DNA from: Acidaminobacter sp.
GTDB lineage: Bacteria; Bacillota_A; Clostridia; Peptostreptococcales; Acidaminobacteraceae
DNA: 64,000 nt
NCBI GenBank assembly: GCA_009881125.1
Contig: WXFH01000002.1
Location: forward strand, 1-64,000
Reading direction: 5' to 3'
In this document: positions 16,823 to 25,439 of the stretch, piece by piece
How positions within the stretch are numbered: the first letter of the stretch is position 1
Layout: every line of letters begins with the position of its first letter
Made by a program: the position numbers and the translations under genes
Notes under the pieces: generated by a model
Database searches by the model: none
What the model saw: the letters and a program-made list of their open reading frames with translations, nothing else
Told to the model about the DNA's origin: nothing

Positions 16823-17504
16823 CTCCGACAAATCGCCCAAACTGTTGAATTACAAAACCGTGGAGCGGGAAGCCTCAGCGGAAACGGTGATAGAGAAGTC
16901 GCGCTTTATTGGCTACGTGAAGCCGGTAAAGTCGGAGGAAGAGGCACAGGCCTTTATGGCCGTAATCCGCAAGAAGCACTGGGACGCGACTCACAATGTG
17001 CCGGTGTATGTGCTGGGGCCGGAATACCATGCCCAGAAGTTTTCGGATGACGGCGAGCCCCAGGGCACCGCGGGCCTTCCTATTCTGTCTATGCTGAAAA
17101 ATGAAGGCATCACGGATGTGGTCGTGTTGGTGACGCGGTATTTTGGCGGCGTCAAGCTGGGCACCGGGGGTCTGGTGCGGGCGTATACCCAAAGCGCTCA
17201 GCTGGGCCTGGCGGCGGCGGGCGTCATTGAGAGGGTGATCCACCGCCGGGTGTCTGCTGTGGTGGACTATACGCTGCTCGGCAAGGTGCAGAACTACCTG
17301 GCCGGCCATCCGACGATCCGCGTGGCGGATACCCTTTACACGGATCATGTGACCCTGGAGCTGCTGGTGTTGACGGAGGAAGAGGCCGCGATCCACAGCG
17401 CGATGGTCGACCTGACGAGCGCCCAGCTGGACTGGGTGCCGGGGGAGCTGGAGGAGATCTCCTGCCCGGCGGTGTTAAGGACGCATGGGCATGGAGACGC
17501 TTGA
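16815..17504 (+). CDS. yigZ: YigZ/IMPACT family protein
   Basis: A 229-residue protein of the UPF0029/IMPACT family. KSRFIGYV starts the domain; KFSDDGEPQGTAGLPIL and VTRYFGGVKLGTGGLVRAY are the two hallmark blocks. The C-terminal 70 residues are the EF-G-like domain of bacterial YigZ. Bacterial members are linked to translation by family resemblance; the exact activity is not settled. The ATG overlaps the last codons of hflX (ATGAGTAG), so the two are translationally coupled. Confidence 0.88.
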   Translation: MSSSDKSPKLLNYKTVEREASAETVIEKSRFIGYVKPVKSEEEAQAFMAVIRKKHWDATHNVPVYVLGPEYHAQKFSDDGEPQGTAGLPILSMLKNEGITDVVVLVTRYFGGVKLGTGGLVRAYTQSAQLGLAAAGVIERVIHRRVSAVVDYTLLGKVQNYLAGHPTIRVADTLYTDHVTLELLVLTEEEAAIHSAMVDLTSAQLDWVPGELEEISCPAVLRTHGHGDA

Positions 17505-17525
17505 ATTGTTTCAGAATTGTGTGAA

Positions 17526-17640
17526 GCTCTGGCACTGAATTTGAGTGAGTGACAGTCACCAAAGTTGAGTGAGTGACAGTCACCAAAGTTGAATGAGTGA
17601 CAGTCACCAAAGTTGAATGAGTGACAGTCACCAAACTTTT
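17526..17640. repeat. 24-bp tandem array 3 (GTGACAGTCACC variant)
   Basis: About four and a half 24-bp units with the palindromic core GTGACAGTCAC followed by CAAAGTTGAATGA. Same period as the GTGTCAGACAC arrays but a different palindrome. Lies downstream of yigZ. Confidence 0.9.
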
Positions 17641-17774
17641 AACACTTTTTTTCACCCGTTTTCAACTCATAATTAAGGGTAGAAAGCAAATAGACCTTCT
17701 TCTCATCAAAGAGACAGGATTATGTTAAGACTTTACAACTTCGGAACAAATCATCTCGAAAGGGTGTTGAGCTT

Positions 17775-18170
17775 ATGGCTGAAAACATTAAAGAAATGCT
17801 GGCGGAGCACACCTGGGCTGTCGTTGGCGCCACCCAAAGCATGGACAAATTTGGCTACAAAATCCTCATGCGGCTGCGATCTGCCGGTTACGAAACCTAC
17901 GCAGTCAATCCAATGTATCAGGAGATCGACGGCACCCCGTGCTACGAAAGTCTGAAAGCACTGCCCGTCGTGCCTGTCTGCGTGGATATGGTCGTGTCGC
18001 CTAAACGCGGCTATCCCTTCATCGACGAGGCGGCGGAGCTCGGCGTCAAGTACATCTGGTTCCAGCCGGGTACCTTTGACGACGACGTGATTAACTACGC
18101 AAAAGCAAAAGGGCTGTTGGTAGTGTATCATCACTGCGTTTTGGTAGAACTAGGAAAAATAGGGAAATAA
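17775..18170 (+). CDS. CoA-binding (Rossmann) domain protein
   Basis: A 131-residue single-domain protein with the CoA_binding_2 fold. WAVVGATQSMDKFGYKI is the nucleotide-binding loop, YAVNPMYQEIDGTPCYESL follows, and IWFQPGTFDDDVINYA plus VVYHHCVLVE close the fold. This is the size and motif order of the YccU-type proteins. No catalytic residues are known; it probably binds CoA or an acyl-CoA. Single gene; the ribosome site is weak. A weak terminator-like structure follows at 18251. Confidence 0.85.
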   Translation: MAENIKEMLAEHTWAVVGATQSMDKFGYKILMRLRSAGYETYAVNPMYQEIDGTPCYESLKALPVVPVCVDMVVSPKRGYPFIDEAAELGVKYIWFQPGTFDDDVINYAKAKGLLVVYHHCVLVELGKIGK

Positions 18171-18535
18171 CTATCAATTTTACGTTTTCGACACGATCTA
18201 TTTTGTAAATAAAAAACAGTCGAAATTTCGACAAATCCATGATAAGATAGGGCCTAAAGTAAGGTTGCCGATGGTCACATCATCCAAAAACCTCACTCTC
18301 GGCCTTTTTCTTTAAAGTTAGAAGTCGCCGATACCAATTTTAAAAGAGAATCTGCAGCCAGTGACCCATAGAAGCGCTAACGAGGCAAAAACCCGAAGTC
18401 ACTTCGAAATCAACTGTCCATAGCAGATCCGCATGTACTTGGGATGATTAAGGTAGTGCCAAGTAAACACTAAAACCAGACATCTTACATGGCACTTGTC
18501 ACCAACACTTGATTTTTTAGTACGGAGGGAATGCA
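18171..18535 (+). other. Intergenic region with palindrome, terminator and possible nadE leader
   Basis: Contains the 14-bp perfect palindrome GTCGAAATTTCGAC (18219-18232), then a terminator-like hairpin. A 220-base stretch before nadE can form a stem GTGCCA/TGGCAC (about 18456 with 18493). I do not recognise a known riboswitch. The GCCGATGGT 9-mer occurs at 18267-18275. Confidence 0.45.
18251..18315 (+). terminator. Probable terminator before nadE
   Basis: Long-armed hairpin in which GGCC, AGT and AGGTT pair with AACCT, ACT and GGCC, followed by TTTTTC. The loop contains the GCCGATGGT 9-mer. Confidence 0.5.
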
Positions 18536-19315
18536 ATGTCCATTATGGTAACGAGAATTGAAGACCACGAGACCCGCCTCAGAGAAATTGACCGCGTGGT
18601 TGAGTGGATTAGAGAAACTGTACAAAACGCCCATCAAAATGGCGTCGTCGTAGGCTTATCAGGCGGCATCGATTCAGCTGTCGTCGCCAACCTCGTCAAG
18701 CGGGCGTTTCCGGAGGATTCCATAGGGGTCATTCTGCCTGTGAAGAGCTCAACCAAGGATTCCATTGACGCCCGGGCGGTCGCCGAGAAGTGCGGCCTGC
18801 ACTGGATTGAGATGGATCTCAGCGTCTCACACGAACTGATTTTTGACGACATCAAAATCAAACTCGACCGCGACCTCAACGGCAGAGCCAGAATGACTGA
18901 CGCCAATCTTCGCGCGCGGCTCAGAATGAGCACGCTCTACGGCGTCGCCAACAGCCTGGGCTACCTGGTCGCCGGCACGGACAACGCAGCGGAGGTGCTC
19001 ACGGGCTACTTCACCAAGTACGGGGATGGCGGGGTCGACTTCCTTCCTATCGCCAACTTGACCAAACGCGAGGTTTACGAATGGGCAAAGGTCCTTGGAG
19101 TTCCTCAGCAAGTCATCGACCGTGCGCCAAGCGCCGGTCTATGGGAAGGTCAAACGGACGAAGCTGAGCTGGGTGTCAAGTACAACGACATTGACGATTA
19201 CCTTGAAGGTAAAGACATCAGCGAAGCGGCTAAGGCAAGAATTGAGCATTTATACAATGTGACGGCACACAAACGCGTGATGCCACCGAAGCCGCCTGTT
19301 GAGGCGGAGGAGTAA
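18536..19315 (+). CDS. nadE: NAD synthetase (ammonia-dependent type)
   Basis: A 259-residue enzyme that amidates nicotinic acid adenine dinucleotide to NAD with ATP. VVGLSGGIDSAVVANL near residue 39 is the PP-loop. LVAGTDNAAEVLTGYFTKYGDGG and LPIANLTKREVYEWAK are diagnostic of NadE. There is no N-terminal nitrilase-like glutaminase domain, so it uses ammonia directly or a partner. ACGGAGGGA precedes the ATG at 18536; an in-frame ATG two codons later is possible. A strong terminator follows. Confidence 0.93.
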   Translation: MSIMVTRIEDHETRLREIDRVVEWIRETVQNAHQNGVVVGLSGGIDSAVVANLVKRAFPEDSIGVILPVKSSTKDSIDARAVAEKCGLHWIEMDLSVSHELIFDDIKIKLDRDLNGRARMTDANLRARLRMSTLYGVANSLGYLVAGTDNAAEVLTGYFTKYGDGGVDFLPIANLTKREVYEWAKVLGVPQQVIDRAPSAGLWEGQTDEAELGVKYNDIDDYLEGKDISEAAKARIEHLYNVTAHKRVMPPKPPVEAEE

Positions 19316-19322
19316 GGACAAG

Positions 19323-19353
19323 GAAAGGCAGCGCCGCGGCGCTGCCTTTTTAA
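19323..19353 (+). terminator. Terminator of nadE
   Basis: Near-perfect GC-rich stem AAAGGCAGCGCC/GGCGCTGCCTTT followed by TT. Confidence 0.92.
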
Positions 19354-19359
19354 TTGGAA

Positions 19360-19454
19360 GAAACTCGGTGTCAGCGGCTGGTGCCTATCGACCCCCGGTT
19401 TCCGTTGAACAGAAACTGGGTGTCAGCGGCTGGCGCCTATCGACCCCCGGTTTC
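19360..19454. repeat. 43-bp hairpin repeats (two copies)
   Basis: Copies at 19360-19402 and 19412-19454, each 43 bp. They begin GAAACT(C/G)GGTGTCAGCGG and end with ACCCCCGGTTTC, so the ends pair (GAAAC with GTTTC). Related copies occur at 29844, 33843, 37614 and 37672. Confidence 0.85.
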
Positions 19455-19486
19455 GCTTCAAAGTTGAAAAAATTACCCTTTCACCA

Positions 19487-19615
19487 GACGTGCACCGTCC
19501 TTCGTTTCGCTTCGCTGCACTCAGTTCGCGGGCTGCGCCCTATATAACATAAAACGACGACGCACTACTGAGAGCAAGCTCTCTTTCGTGTGTCGTCGCT
19601 TATGTTATGCACTTC
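19487..19615. repeat. Structured 129-bp element A (MITE-like or RNA)
   Basis: Starts GACGTGCA and ends TGCACTTC. It contains GGGCTGCGCCC (self-complementary GGGC/GCCC). A long central stem (19544-19565 with 19588-19608) is capped by GAGAGCAAGCTCTC. It ends six bases before the stop of the minus-strand exporter gene. Element B at 29913 has the same plan with a different stem sequence. Confidence 0.8.
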
Positions 19616-19621
19616 TTGAGC

Positions 19622-20884
19622 CTACCACGATACGCGATCTCCCACCAACACCGTATTCTCAATCTCTCCGACGATCTTTTCATCGGCAGTCACACCTGAG
19701 AGGATCTCATAATAGAGCTCGCCCTGGAGGCCGGTTTCTACTATGCGCTTGACCAGCTTGCCATCTTCGATCACCAGAACGTACTTGGAATCCCCGTCTT
19801 CATAAACATAGTCGGACTCCACCAGGAGGACGTTCTTTTTCTCGGCCTTAATGAACTGGACGTCCACATCCTGGCCCAGCATGAGGCTTGTTCCAGGCGC
19901 GGTACCGCCGGCACTTCCGGCATCGCCATCAATATCAATTTCAACGCGCACGCGCTTTTGGACAATGCCCAGGCTGGACATGATTTCAGTCAGTTTAGGA
20001 TGGATTTTGGTAATGGTGCCGGTGGCGATTAAGTCACCATCGGCATACAAATCTGTTTTCATGCCCACGGACAAGCTCGGGATATCTTTGGCCACCACGT
20101 CGGACTCAACCTTGAGCTGGTCAAGGGCGGAGATTTCAGCCAGCGGCATGCCAGGGGACACGAAGGTCCCAAGGGAGACATAACGTTCAGTCATGACGCC
20201 GGACCGGTCGGAAACGATGGTGCGGTTCCCGTCCATGGCCTTCAGGCGGTTCAGCTCGGACTGGGCTGCGGTAATCCCGGCGCTGATGGAGCGCAGCAGA
20301 TTGCCGGACGTCCCTTTCTTCTGAAGGGCCAGCTGATCCTGAGCCGTTTTCAGCGCCGCCTCGGCATGTGAAGCCGCCACTGTGGCCGCATCCACCTCTG
20401 CCTGGCTGACAGCGCCGGCGTTATAGAGCACCTGCACGTCCTCCAGGGCTTTCACCGCTGTATCATAGTTCAGCTGGGCGCTCGCCACCGCCGTTTCGCC
20501 CATCTTGGCCAAAAGGGGATCGTTCTTCTCCGCCGCCTGGGCGTACTGGGCACGGGCACCGTTCACCTGAGCCTGGGCAGTCTGAATGCTGTAGTAGAGG
20601 TCCTCGGAGGACAGAACAGCGATCGTTTCGCCGGCGTTCACAACACCGCCGACCTCAAACGACAGCTCGCTGACAAACCCGCCCTGCTTGGCGTAGACCA
20701 CCGCTGTGCTCTGGCTGGCCACTGTCCCGGAAGCCTCGACCACTTCCTTCAGGTCTCCCTGGGTCACCACATAAGGCTCCAGCTTCACCTGACTGCTCAT
20801 GTAATTATAGGCCGCCCCCGCAGCCACCAGGATGATCCCCGCAGCCAGCAGCAACATATTGCGCAGTTTAATTTTCTTTTTCAA
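19622..20884 (-). CDS. Periplasmic-adaptor-type (HlyD/MFP) efflux subunit
   Basis: A 420-residue membrane-fusion protein. A single N-terminal membrane helix is followed by a lipoyl-like domain (GGFVSELSFEVGGVVNAGETIA), an Ala/Gln-rich coiled-coil hairpin (residues about 105-210) and a beta-barrel region. In a Gram-positive it links the ABC permease to the outside face of the membrane. A GTG at 20893 is in frame, but GGAGGTG lies right on it, so TTG at 20884 six bases downstream of that site is preferred. Third gene of a MacAB-like operon: ATPase, permease, adaptor. Substrate unknown. Element A lies just past the stop. Confidence 0.85.
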   Translation of the reverse strand: MKKKIKLRNMLLLAAGIILVAAGAAYNYMSSQVKLEPYVVTQGDLKEVVEASGTVASQSTAVVYAKQGGFVSELSFEVGGVVNAGETIAVLSSEDLYYSIQTAQAQVNGARAQYAQAAEKNDPLLAKMGETAVASAQLNYDTAVKALEDVQVLYNAGAVSQAEVDAATVAASHAEAALKTAQDQLALQKKGTSGNLLRSISAGITAAQSELNRLKAMDGNRTIVSDRSGVMTERYVSLGTFVSPGMPLAEISALDQLKVESDVVAKDIPSLSVGMKTDLYADGDLIATGTITKIHPKLTEIMSSLGIVQKRVRVEIDIDGDAGSAGGTAPGTSLMLGQDVDVQFIKAEKKNVLLVESDYVYEDGDSKYVLVIEDGKLVKRIVETGLQGELYYEILSGVTADEKIVGEIENTVLVGDRVSW

Positions 20885-20927
20885 CTTCGACACCTCCGCT
20901 TGGGGATTTTATTTTGATCTATGGCCA

Positions 20928-23318
20928 TCAGGACACCTGATTCTTCAGCGCGTCGACAAAATTGGCGCGAATGATTTTTCTGTAGGACAGGGCGAGGGAA
21001 ATGACAATGGAAACCAAAGTTATGATGCCGGCATAGACGTAATCTATGAACTGCGGCTTTGTGGCGAAACTATAGAGGTCCGTGGTGAAATAGGCACCAA
21101 TGCCTGCCAGCGCCCAAGAAGCCAGCGGAATTCCAAGCACAATCCCCACACCGCTGATCACCGCGATCTCCCTGGAGATGACCGAAAAGACTTCGCCAAT
21201 TCTCATACCCAGGATCCGCATGGAGGCGATCTCCACGGTCCTCTCATTGATCATCAGGACCACGGTGTTGTAGACAATGGCCACACCCAGAAACATGCCA
21301 ATCACCACGATCATGCCAATCGAGATATAGGTCAGCTGCATAAAGTCCAGATAGGCGTTCTGCAGATCCTCGTTGGACATAAACGAGGAGACGGAACGGG
21401 CATCCGTCAGCACGTCCTTGACGTCACTGCCGCCCTGGATGTAAGCGCCGTTGACGGCATCTTCCCCAAAGAAATCCCGCTGAAGGGTGCCGAGGGGCAT
21501 GTAAACGTTGGAGCCCAGGTCCTGGCGAATGATCCCCGTCAATTTATACACCTGGTCCTCTCGATCAGGCAGGTAGGGCTTCATCACGAAGGGGTCCCCG
21601 ACCCTCAGCCCGAGGTTGTCGGCCAGCCCTCTGGTCATGAAGACGCTGTTGGGGCGGAAGACCATCGGCACCATGGTATTGAGCTCGTAAAAATGGATAA
21701 TTTTGGTGTCCGGCGAGAGGCCTATGACGGTGGTGGCCTTCTTCCTGTAGCCATTCTCGACCTCAAATGGGTATTCCAGCCGGCCCTCGGCATAGTCGAT
21801 CTCGTCGTAGTCCCTCAGGCTGCGGACCAGGTCCCGGTCTGCCATGAAGCCGTTCAGGCTGACGCTGTAATCCATGCGCTGCATGACGCTGTACTGGAAC
21901 TCGAACATGTCCAGGAACGCGCTGAGAAGGTAGATCGGGATCATAATCATCATAAAGGTCAGGGCTATGCCGATGGATAGGACCAGTATTCGCAGCTTGT
22001 GGCGCATGAGGTTGCGAATAACCATCTTTTCTGTAAAAGAGACCCAGAAATTCCAGAATCGCGTGTGCTCCAGGCCAATATGCTTGCCGGACTGCGGCGC
22101 CTCAGGACGCATGGCCGCTGCCGGATCGATCTGGATGACCCCCCGGGCGCCCATATAGCCTGCCGTAACGGAAAACACGAGGGCAAGGCCCAGGGCGGCG
22201 AACAGCATCCAGGCGTGGAACTTGAAGACCAGGATCGGAACATTGAAGCTCTCGGTGGCGTAGAGGGTCGTCACGTACACCGACATGAGGGACCCCAGGA
22301 TCACGCCCAGCACCGCGCCGGTAATGCCAATGCTCACGGCGTAGAGGCTGTAGTGGGTCATGATCTTACGGTTGTTATAGCCCATAGCCTTTAACACGCC
22401 GATGGTCACCTTGTCGTTCCTCACGAAGCGGCCAATCATCACGAACATAATGGCTGCCGCGATGCCCAGGAAAATCACCGGCACAATGGACATGGTCTGT
22501 TTGTTGCCCCGGATTTCTTCCTGCACCATCCGGCTGCTGACCTGGTCTTCCCTGAGGTAGACCCGCTGGGCGCCCAGATGCTCAAGCTTCTTCTCCACGG
22601 CTTTGCGAACGGACTCATGATTGCCGTCGAAACTGTCCCTGACGGTCAGCAGCACCTGGTTATACTGCCCGTTTGAGGCAATCGACCGCATGGCGAAGGA
22701 CTCACGGACGTATAGAATGCCAAAATTGCTGAAATCCGGCAGCAGGGACTGCTCACTCTGCATCAGGTAGATGTACTCTGAGCTGGAGACGATCCCCTTG
22801 ACCTTGAGGGCGTGGTCCTCGCCGGCATACTGGATCTTAATCTCGTCGCCCACCTCAATGCTGCGGGCCCGGGCGAAGGACTCAATCAGGAAGACCTCAT
22901 CATCTGAGGCTAGAGTCTGTGCCTTGGTTTGGAAGTAGAGGCTGTGGATCATGCCATCTTTGGAGTCTTCCGCATCCTCGGGAATGGAGATGACCCGGAG
23001 GGTGATTTTTTGGTTTTCGTCTGCTTTCTGGTCAGAGAGGAAATTGACGTCCCGGACAACCCGGCCCTGGGCGGCTTCCACGCCGCTGACGGAGAGGAGG
23101 CTGTTGACTTCTGAGCCTGAGATGGCGGGGATTTCAACGTAGATGTCCGCGGCATTGGTTATAGTGAAGTATTTTTGGACGGCGTCGTCCAGGTTGGTGA
23201 TGGCCGAGGACATGGCCACGTAGAGCATGAGGCCCAGGGCGACGACCATAGCAATGGCCAGGTTCTGGCCCTTTGAGCTCATGATCATGCGGATGAGACG
23301 GCGATTCAGGACACCCAT
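20928..23318 (-). CDS. ABC transporter permease, FtsX-like
   Basis: A 796-residue permease. An N-terminal membrane helix precedes a large extracytoplasmic domain (residues about 45-265). Two FtsX-type membrane blocks follow, one around residues 280-420 and one at the C-terminus, with a second extracytoplasmic domain between. The 10-helix, two-FtsX-domain plan is that of MacB-like and lipoprotein/peptide exporters. The ATG shares its A with the TGA stop of the ATPase gene (TGATG), so they are coupled; a GTG two codons upstream is possible. Codons for MVPMVF contain the 9-mer at 21661. Confidence 0.87.
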   Translation of the reverse strand: MGVLNRRLIRMIMSSKGQNLAIAMVVALGLMLYVAMSSAITNLDDAVQKYFTITNAADIYVEIPAISGSEVNSLLSVSGVEAAQGRVVRDVNFLSDQKADENQKITLRVISIPEDAEDSKDGMIHSLYFQTKAQTLASDDEVFLIESFARARSIEVGDEIKIQYAGEDHALKVKGIVSSSEYIYLMQSEQSLLPDFSNFGILYVRESFAMRSIASNGQYNQVLLTVRDSFDGNHESVRKAVEKKLEHLGAQRVYLREDQVSSRMVQEEIRGNKQTMSIVPVIFLGIAAAIMFVMIGRFVRNDKVTIGVLKAMGYNNRKIMTHYSLYAVSIGITGAVLGVILGSLMSVYVTTLYATESFNVPILVFKFHAWMLFAALGLALVFSVTAGYMGARGVIQIDPAAAMRPEAPQSGKHIGLEHTRFWNFWVSFTEKMVIRNLMRHKLRILVLSIGIALTFMMIMIPIYLLSAFLDMFEFQYSVMQRMDYSVSLNGFMADRDLVRSLRDYDEIDYAEGRLEYPFEVENGYRKKATTVIGLSPDTKIIHFYELNTMVPMVFRPNSVFMTRGLADNLGLRVGDPFVMKPYLPDREDQVYKLTGIIRQDLGSNVYMPLGTLQRDFFGEDAVNGAYIQGGSDVKDVLTDARSVSSFMSNEDLQNAYLDFMQLTYISIGMIVVIGMFLGVAIVYNTVVLMINERTVEIASMRILGMRIGEVFSVISREIAVISGVGIVLGIPLASWALAGIGAYFTTDLYSFATKPQFIDYVYAGIITLVSIVISLALSYRKIIRANFVDALKNQVS

Positions 23319-24028
23319 CACCACGTCACCCTTTCAGGGTCCATCGGCATCTCGTTGATGATGTTTTCAACGATTTCGCCGCTGCGCATCTTCAGCACCC
23401 GGTCGGCGATGATCGCGATGGACGCGTTATGTGTAATGATAATGACGGTTTTCTTATATTTGACGTTGATCTTTTTCAGAAGCTTGAGAATCTGGATGCC
23501 GGTCTCGAAGTCCAGTGCCCCCGTAGGCTCGTCGCACAGCAGGAGGTCCGGATTCTTGCAGACGGCCCTGGCGATGGCCACGCGCTGCTGCTCGCCGCCG
23601 CTCATCTGAGCCGGAAAGTGGTCGGCCCGGTCGGTGAGGCCCACGTCTTCCATAACTTCGTCGACACTGAGGTGGTCAGAGATGATTTCCGTGGCCAGCT
23701 CCACATTTTCCCGGGCGGTCAGATTGCCCAGCAGGTTGTAAAACTGGAAGACAAAGCCCACGACGTTGCGGCGGTACTCGGTCAACGCTTTTTCGGAAAA
23801 GTCGCTGAGGATCTCACCACGGTAGTTGACGGTGCCGGAAGTGGCCTGGTCCATGCCGCCTAGAATATTGAGCATAGTAGTCTTGCCGGAGCCGCTGGGG
23901 CCCAGGATGACGACGAATTCGCCGGCGTTGACATCAAAGGATACGCCCCTGAGGGCTTCGACGGTGACTTCGCCCATGAGGTAATGCTTCTTAAGTTGGC
24001 TGATGCTGAGGATCTGGTTTTGTTCCAT
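23318..24028 (-). CDS. ABC transporter ATP-binding protein (LolD/MacB type)
   Basis: A 236-residue ATPase. Walker A is GPSGSGKTT near residue 45, the signature is MSGGEQQRVAIARA, Walker B is LLLCDEPTGALD and the H-loop IITHN. Signature and size match the LolD/MacB/FtsE group that pairs with FtsX-like permeases. The frame is open upstream into repeat sequence, but the ATG at 24028 has GAGGAGG eight bases before it. First gene of the exporter operon. Confidence 0.92.
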   Translation of the reverse strand: MEQNQILSISQLKKHYLMGEVTVEALRGVSFDVNAGEFVVILGPSGSGKTTMLNILGGMDQATSGTVNYRGEILSDFSEKALTEYRRNVVGFVFQFYNLLGNLTARENVELATEIISDHLSVDEVMEDVGLTDRADHFPAQMSGGEQQRVAIARAVCKNPDLLLCDEPTGALDFETGIQILKLLKKINVKYKKTVIIITHNASIAIIADRVLKMRSGEIVENIINEMPMDPERVTW

Positions 24029-24049
24029 GGGGCGTGCCTCCTCGTGGGG

Positions 24050-24146
24050 TGGAAGAAACTCGGTGTTGTGGAGAAACTCGGTGTCTGAGAAACTGGGTGT
24101 CTGACACCGAGTTTCCCGTGGCTGGCGCCAATCAACCCAAGTTTCG
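24050..24146. repeat. Composite of GTGTC palindromes and 43-bp hairpin fragments
   Basis: Contains three GAAACT(C/G)GGTGT starts, one perfect GGTGTCTGACACC palindrome closed by GAAACT/AGTTTC, and the second half of a 43-bp unit (GGCTGGCGCCAATC then GTTTC). It lies in the divergent gap between the exporter operon and yebC, so the exporter promoter must sit in or beyond it. The 9-mer ACCATCGGC follows at 24226. Confidence 0.75.
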
Positions 24147-24266
24147 TTCATTATTGTAATTTATACCGTAACCGCACAGTGTCAAACGCTGAGGGTGGTG
24201 GAGGGGGAGGAAATGTTGGTGGGGGACCATCGGCAGGGGACAGTTTTTGGATTTTTCACTGGCACT

Positions 24267-24295
24267 AGACGGCATTTCAGGTTTGGTGGTATAAT
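24267..24295 (+). promoter_or_regulatory. Promoter of yebC
   Basis: TAGACG at 24267-24272, 17 bp spacer, perfect TATAAT at 24290-24295. The -35 box is weak; the -10 box is clear. Confidence 0.55.
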
Positions 24296-24330
24296 GTGAT
24301 GTTGAATTTTAATGCCTGGAGGAAAGATAA

Positions 24331-25050
24331 ATGGGTCGTATAGGAACAATTGAGAACAGAAAGAACAAGCAGGACGCAAAACGCGCGAAGATTTTTACGA
24401 AGCTTGGGCGGTACATCATGGTGGCGGCGCGGGAAGGCGGGGGCGACCCCATGTACAACCCGGCGCTGATGAGTGCCATTGAGAAGGCCAAGGCGGCCAA
24501 TATGCCCAATGACAATATTGATCGTGCCGTCAAGAAGGGCACGGGGGAGTCGGACGGCGCCATCTTTACGGAGCTGACTTATGAAGGTTACGGCCCGGGC
24601 GGCGTGGCGGTTCTGGTGGAGTGTCTCACGGACAAGCAGAACCGTACGGCGGCGGACGTGCGCTCGTATTTCTCCAAGGGCAACGGCAACCTGGGAACCA
24701 ACGGCTGCGTCAGCTTTATGTTCGACCGCAAAGGCGTCCTGGTCATTGACCGGTTGGAGAGCATGGACGAGGAGACGGTCATGATGCAGGCCCTGGAAGC
24801 GGGCGCGGAGGACTTCATTGCCGAGGAGGATCACTTCGAGATTTATACTTCTATTGAAGACTTTGGGGCAGTGCGAGATGCCCTTAAAGCCGATGGTTAC
24901 GAATTCTCCATGGCCGAGCTGCGTTACCTCCCGCAGACCTCGACAGCTTTGACGGACGAGGAGGACATCAAGAGCATGAATAAGCTGATTGATCTCCTTG
25001 AGGACTCGGACGACGTGCAGAACGTTTACCATAACTGGGAGCAGGCGTAG
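24331..25050 (+). CDS. yebC: YebC/PmpR family transcriptional regulator (TACO1 fold)
   Basis: A 239-residue protein of the YebC family. The N-terminal block ([19 protein letters not shown]) and [22 protein letters not shown] are diagnostic, and the [20 protein letters not shown] stretch follows. Members are described both as DNA-binding regulators and as factors that ease translation of proline-rich stretches. Many versions begin GHSKW; this one begins GRIGTIENR, the YeeN-like variant. GGAGG precedes the ATG. The GCCGATGGT 9-mer occurs in frame at 24889 as Ala-Asp-Gly. Single gene. Confidence 0.9.
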   Translation: MGRIGTIENRKNKQDAKRAKIFTKLGRYIMVAAREGGGDPMYNPALMSAIEKAKAANMPNDNIDRAVKKGTGESDGAIFTELTYEGYGPGGVAVLVECLTDKQNRTAADVRSYFSKGNGNLGTNGCVSFMFDRKGVLVIDRLESMDEETVMMQALEAGAEDFIAEEDHFEIYTSIEDFGAVRDALKADGYEFSMAELRYLPQTSTALTDEEDIKSMNKLIDLLEDSDDVQNVYHNWEQA

Positions 25051-25439
25051 GGGTTAGAACAGCGTTTGTTGCTGTGTTTGATGAAGGGTTCGGCGACGTT
25101 AAGGCAGTGTAAAGTGATTATTATTAAGCGTTTAGTATAACGGAAGTTGAGAAGCATCCTTGTGTTAAATTGGTTGTTTGAGGTCTTCGGATTGATTAGC
25201 CATGACACAAGGGTGCTTTTTCGTTTTTTGAAAATTGAACAATTAATTTTTAGGGCGACCCCAAAAATAGCAGAAACTTTCTCGAAACTAATTAATAAGC
25301 ATGTAAAAGTCGTTGCCGAGAGAGGGGGGCGGAGGACTCAGTCTGTGGGCCATTGAATGTGAAGTTCAGACCTTGGAGGTCCGTGGCCATAGCCGGTAAA
25401 GTGAGAAATTCAACCATTGTATGGAAAGGAAGTGTACAC
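25051..25439 (+). other. Intergenic region with long hairpin
   Basis: Between yebC and the acidic protein gene. A 15-bp stem (AGCATCCTTGTGT with ACACAAGGGTGCT) spanning 25151-25222 is followed by TTTTTCG and probably ends yebC transcription. The remaining 200 bases hold nothing I recognise. Confidence 0.5.
25150..25227 (+). terminator. Terminator-like long-loop hairpin after yebC
   Basis: Stem AGCATCCTTGTGT/ACACAAGGGTGCT, loop of about 45 bases that can itself pair (TGGTT with AGCCA), then TTTTTCG. Confidence 0.6.

Noticed and set aside
15353..16840. Long antisense frame opposite hflX, and similar ones opposite PBP1, rocB, thiI and the symporter
   Set aside because: They mirror the strong third-position G/C of real genes, lack recognisable domains and have no ribosome sites.
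19299..19547. A small gene overlapping the nadE end
   Set aside because: It passes through the nadE terminator and two 43-bp hairpin repeats.
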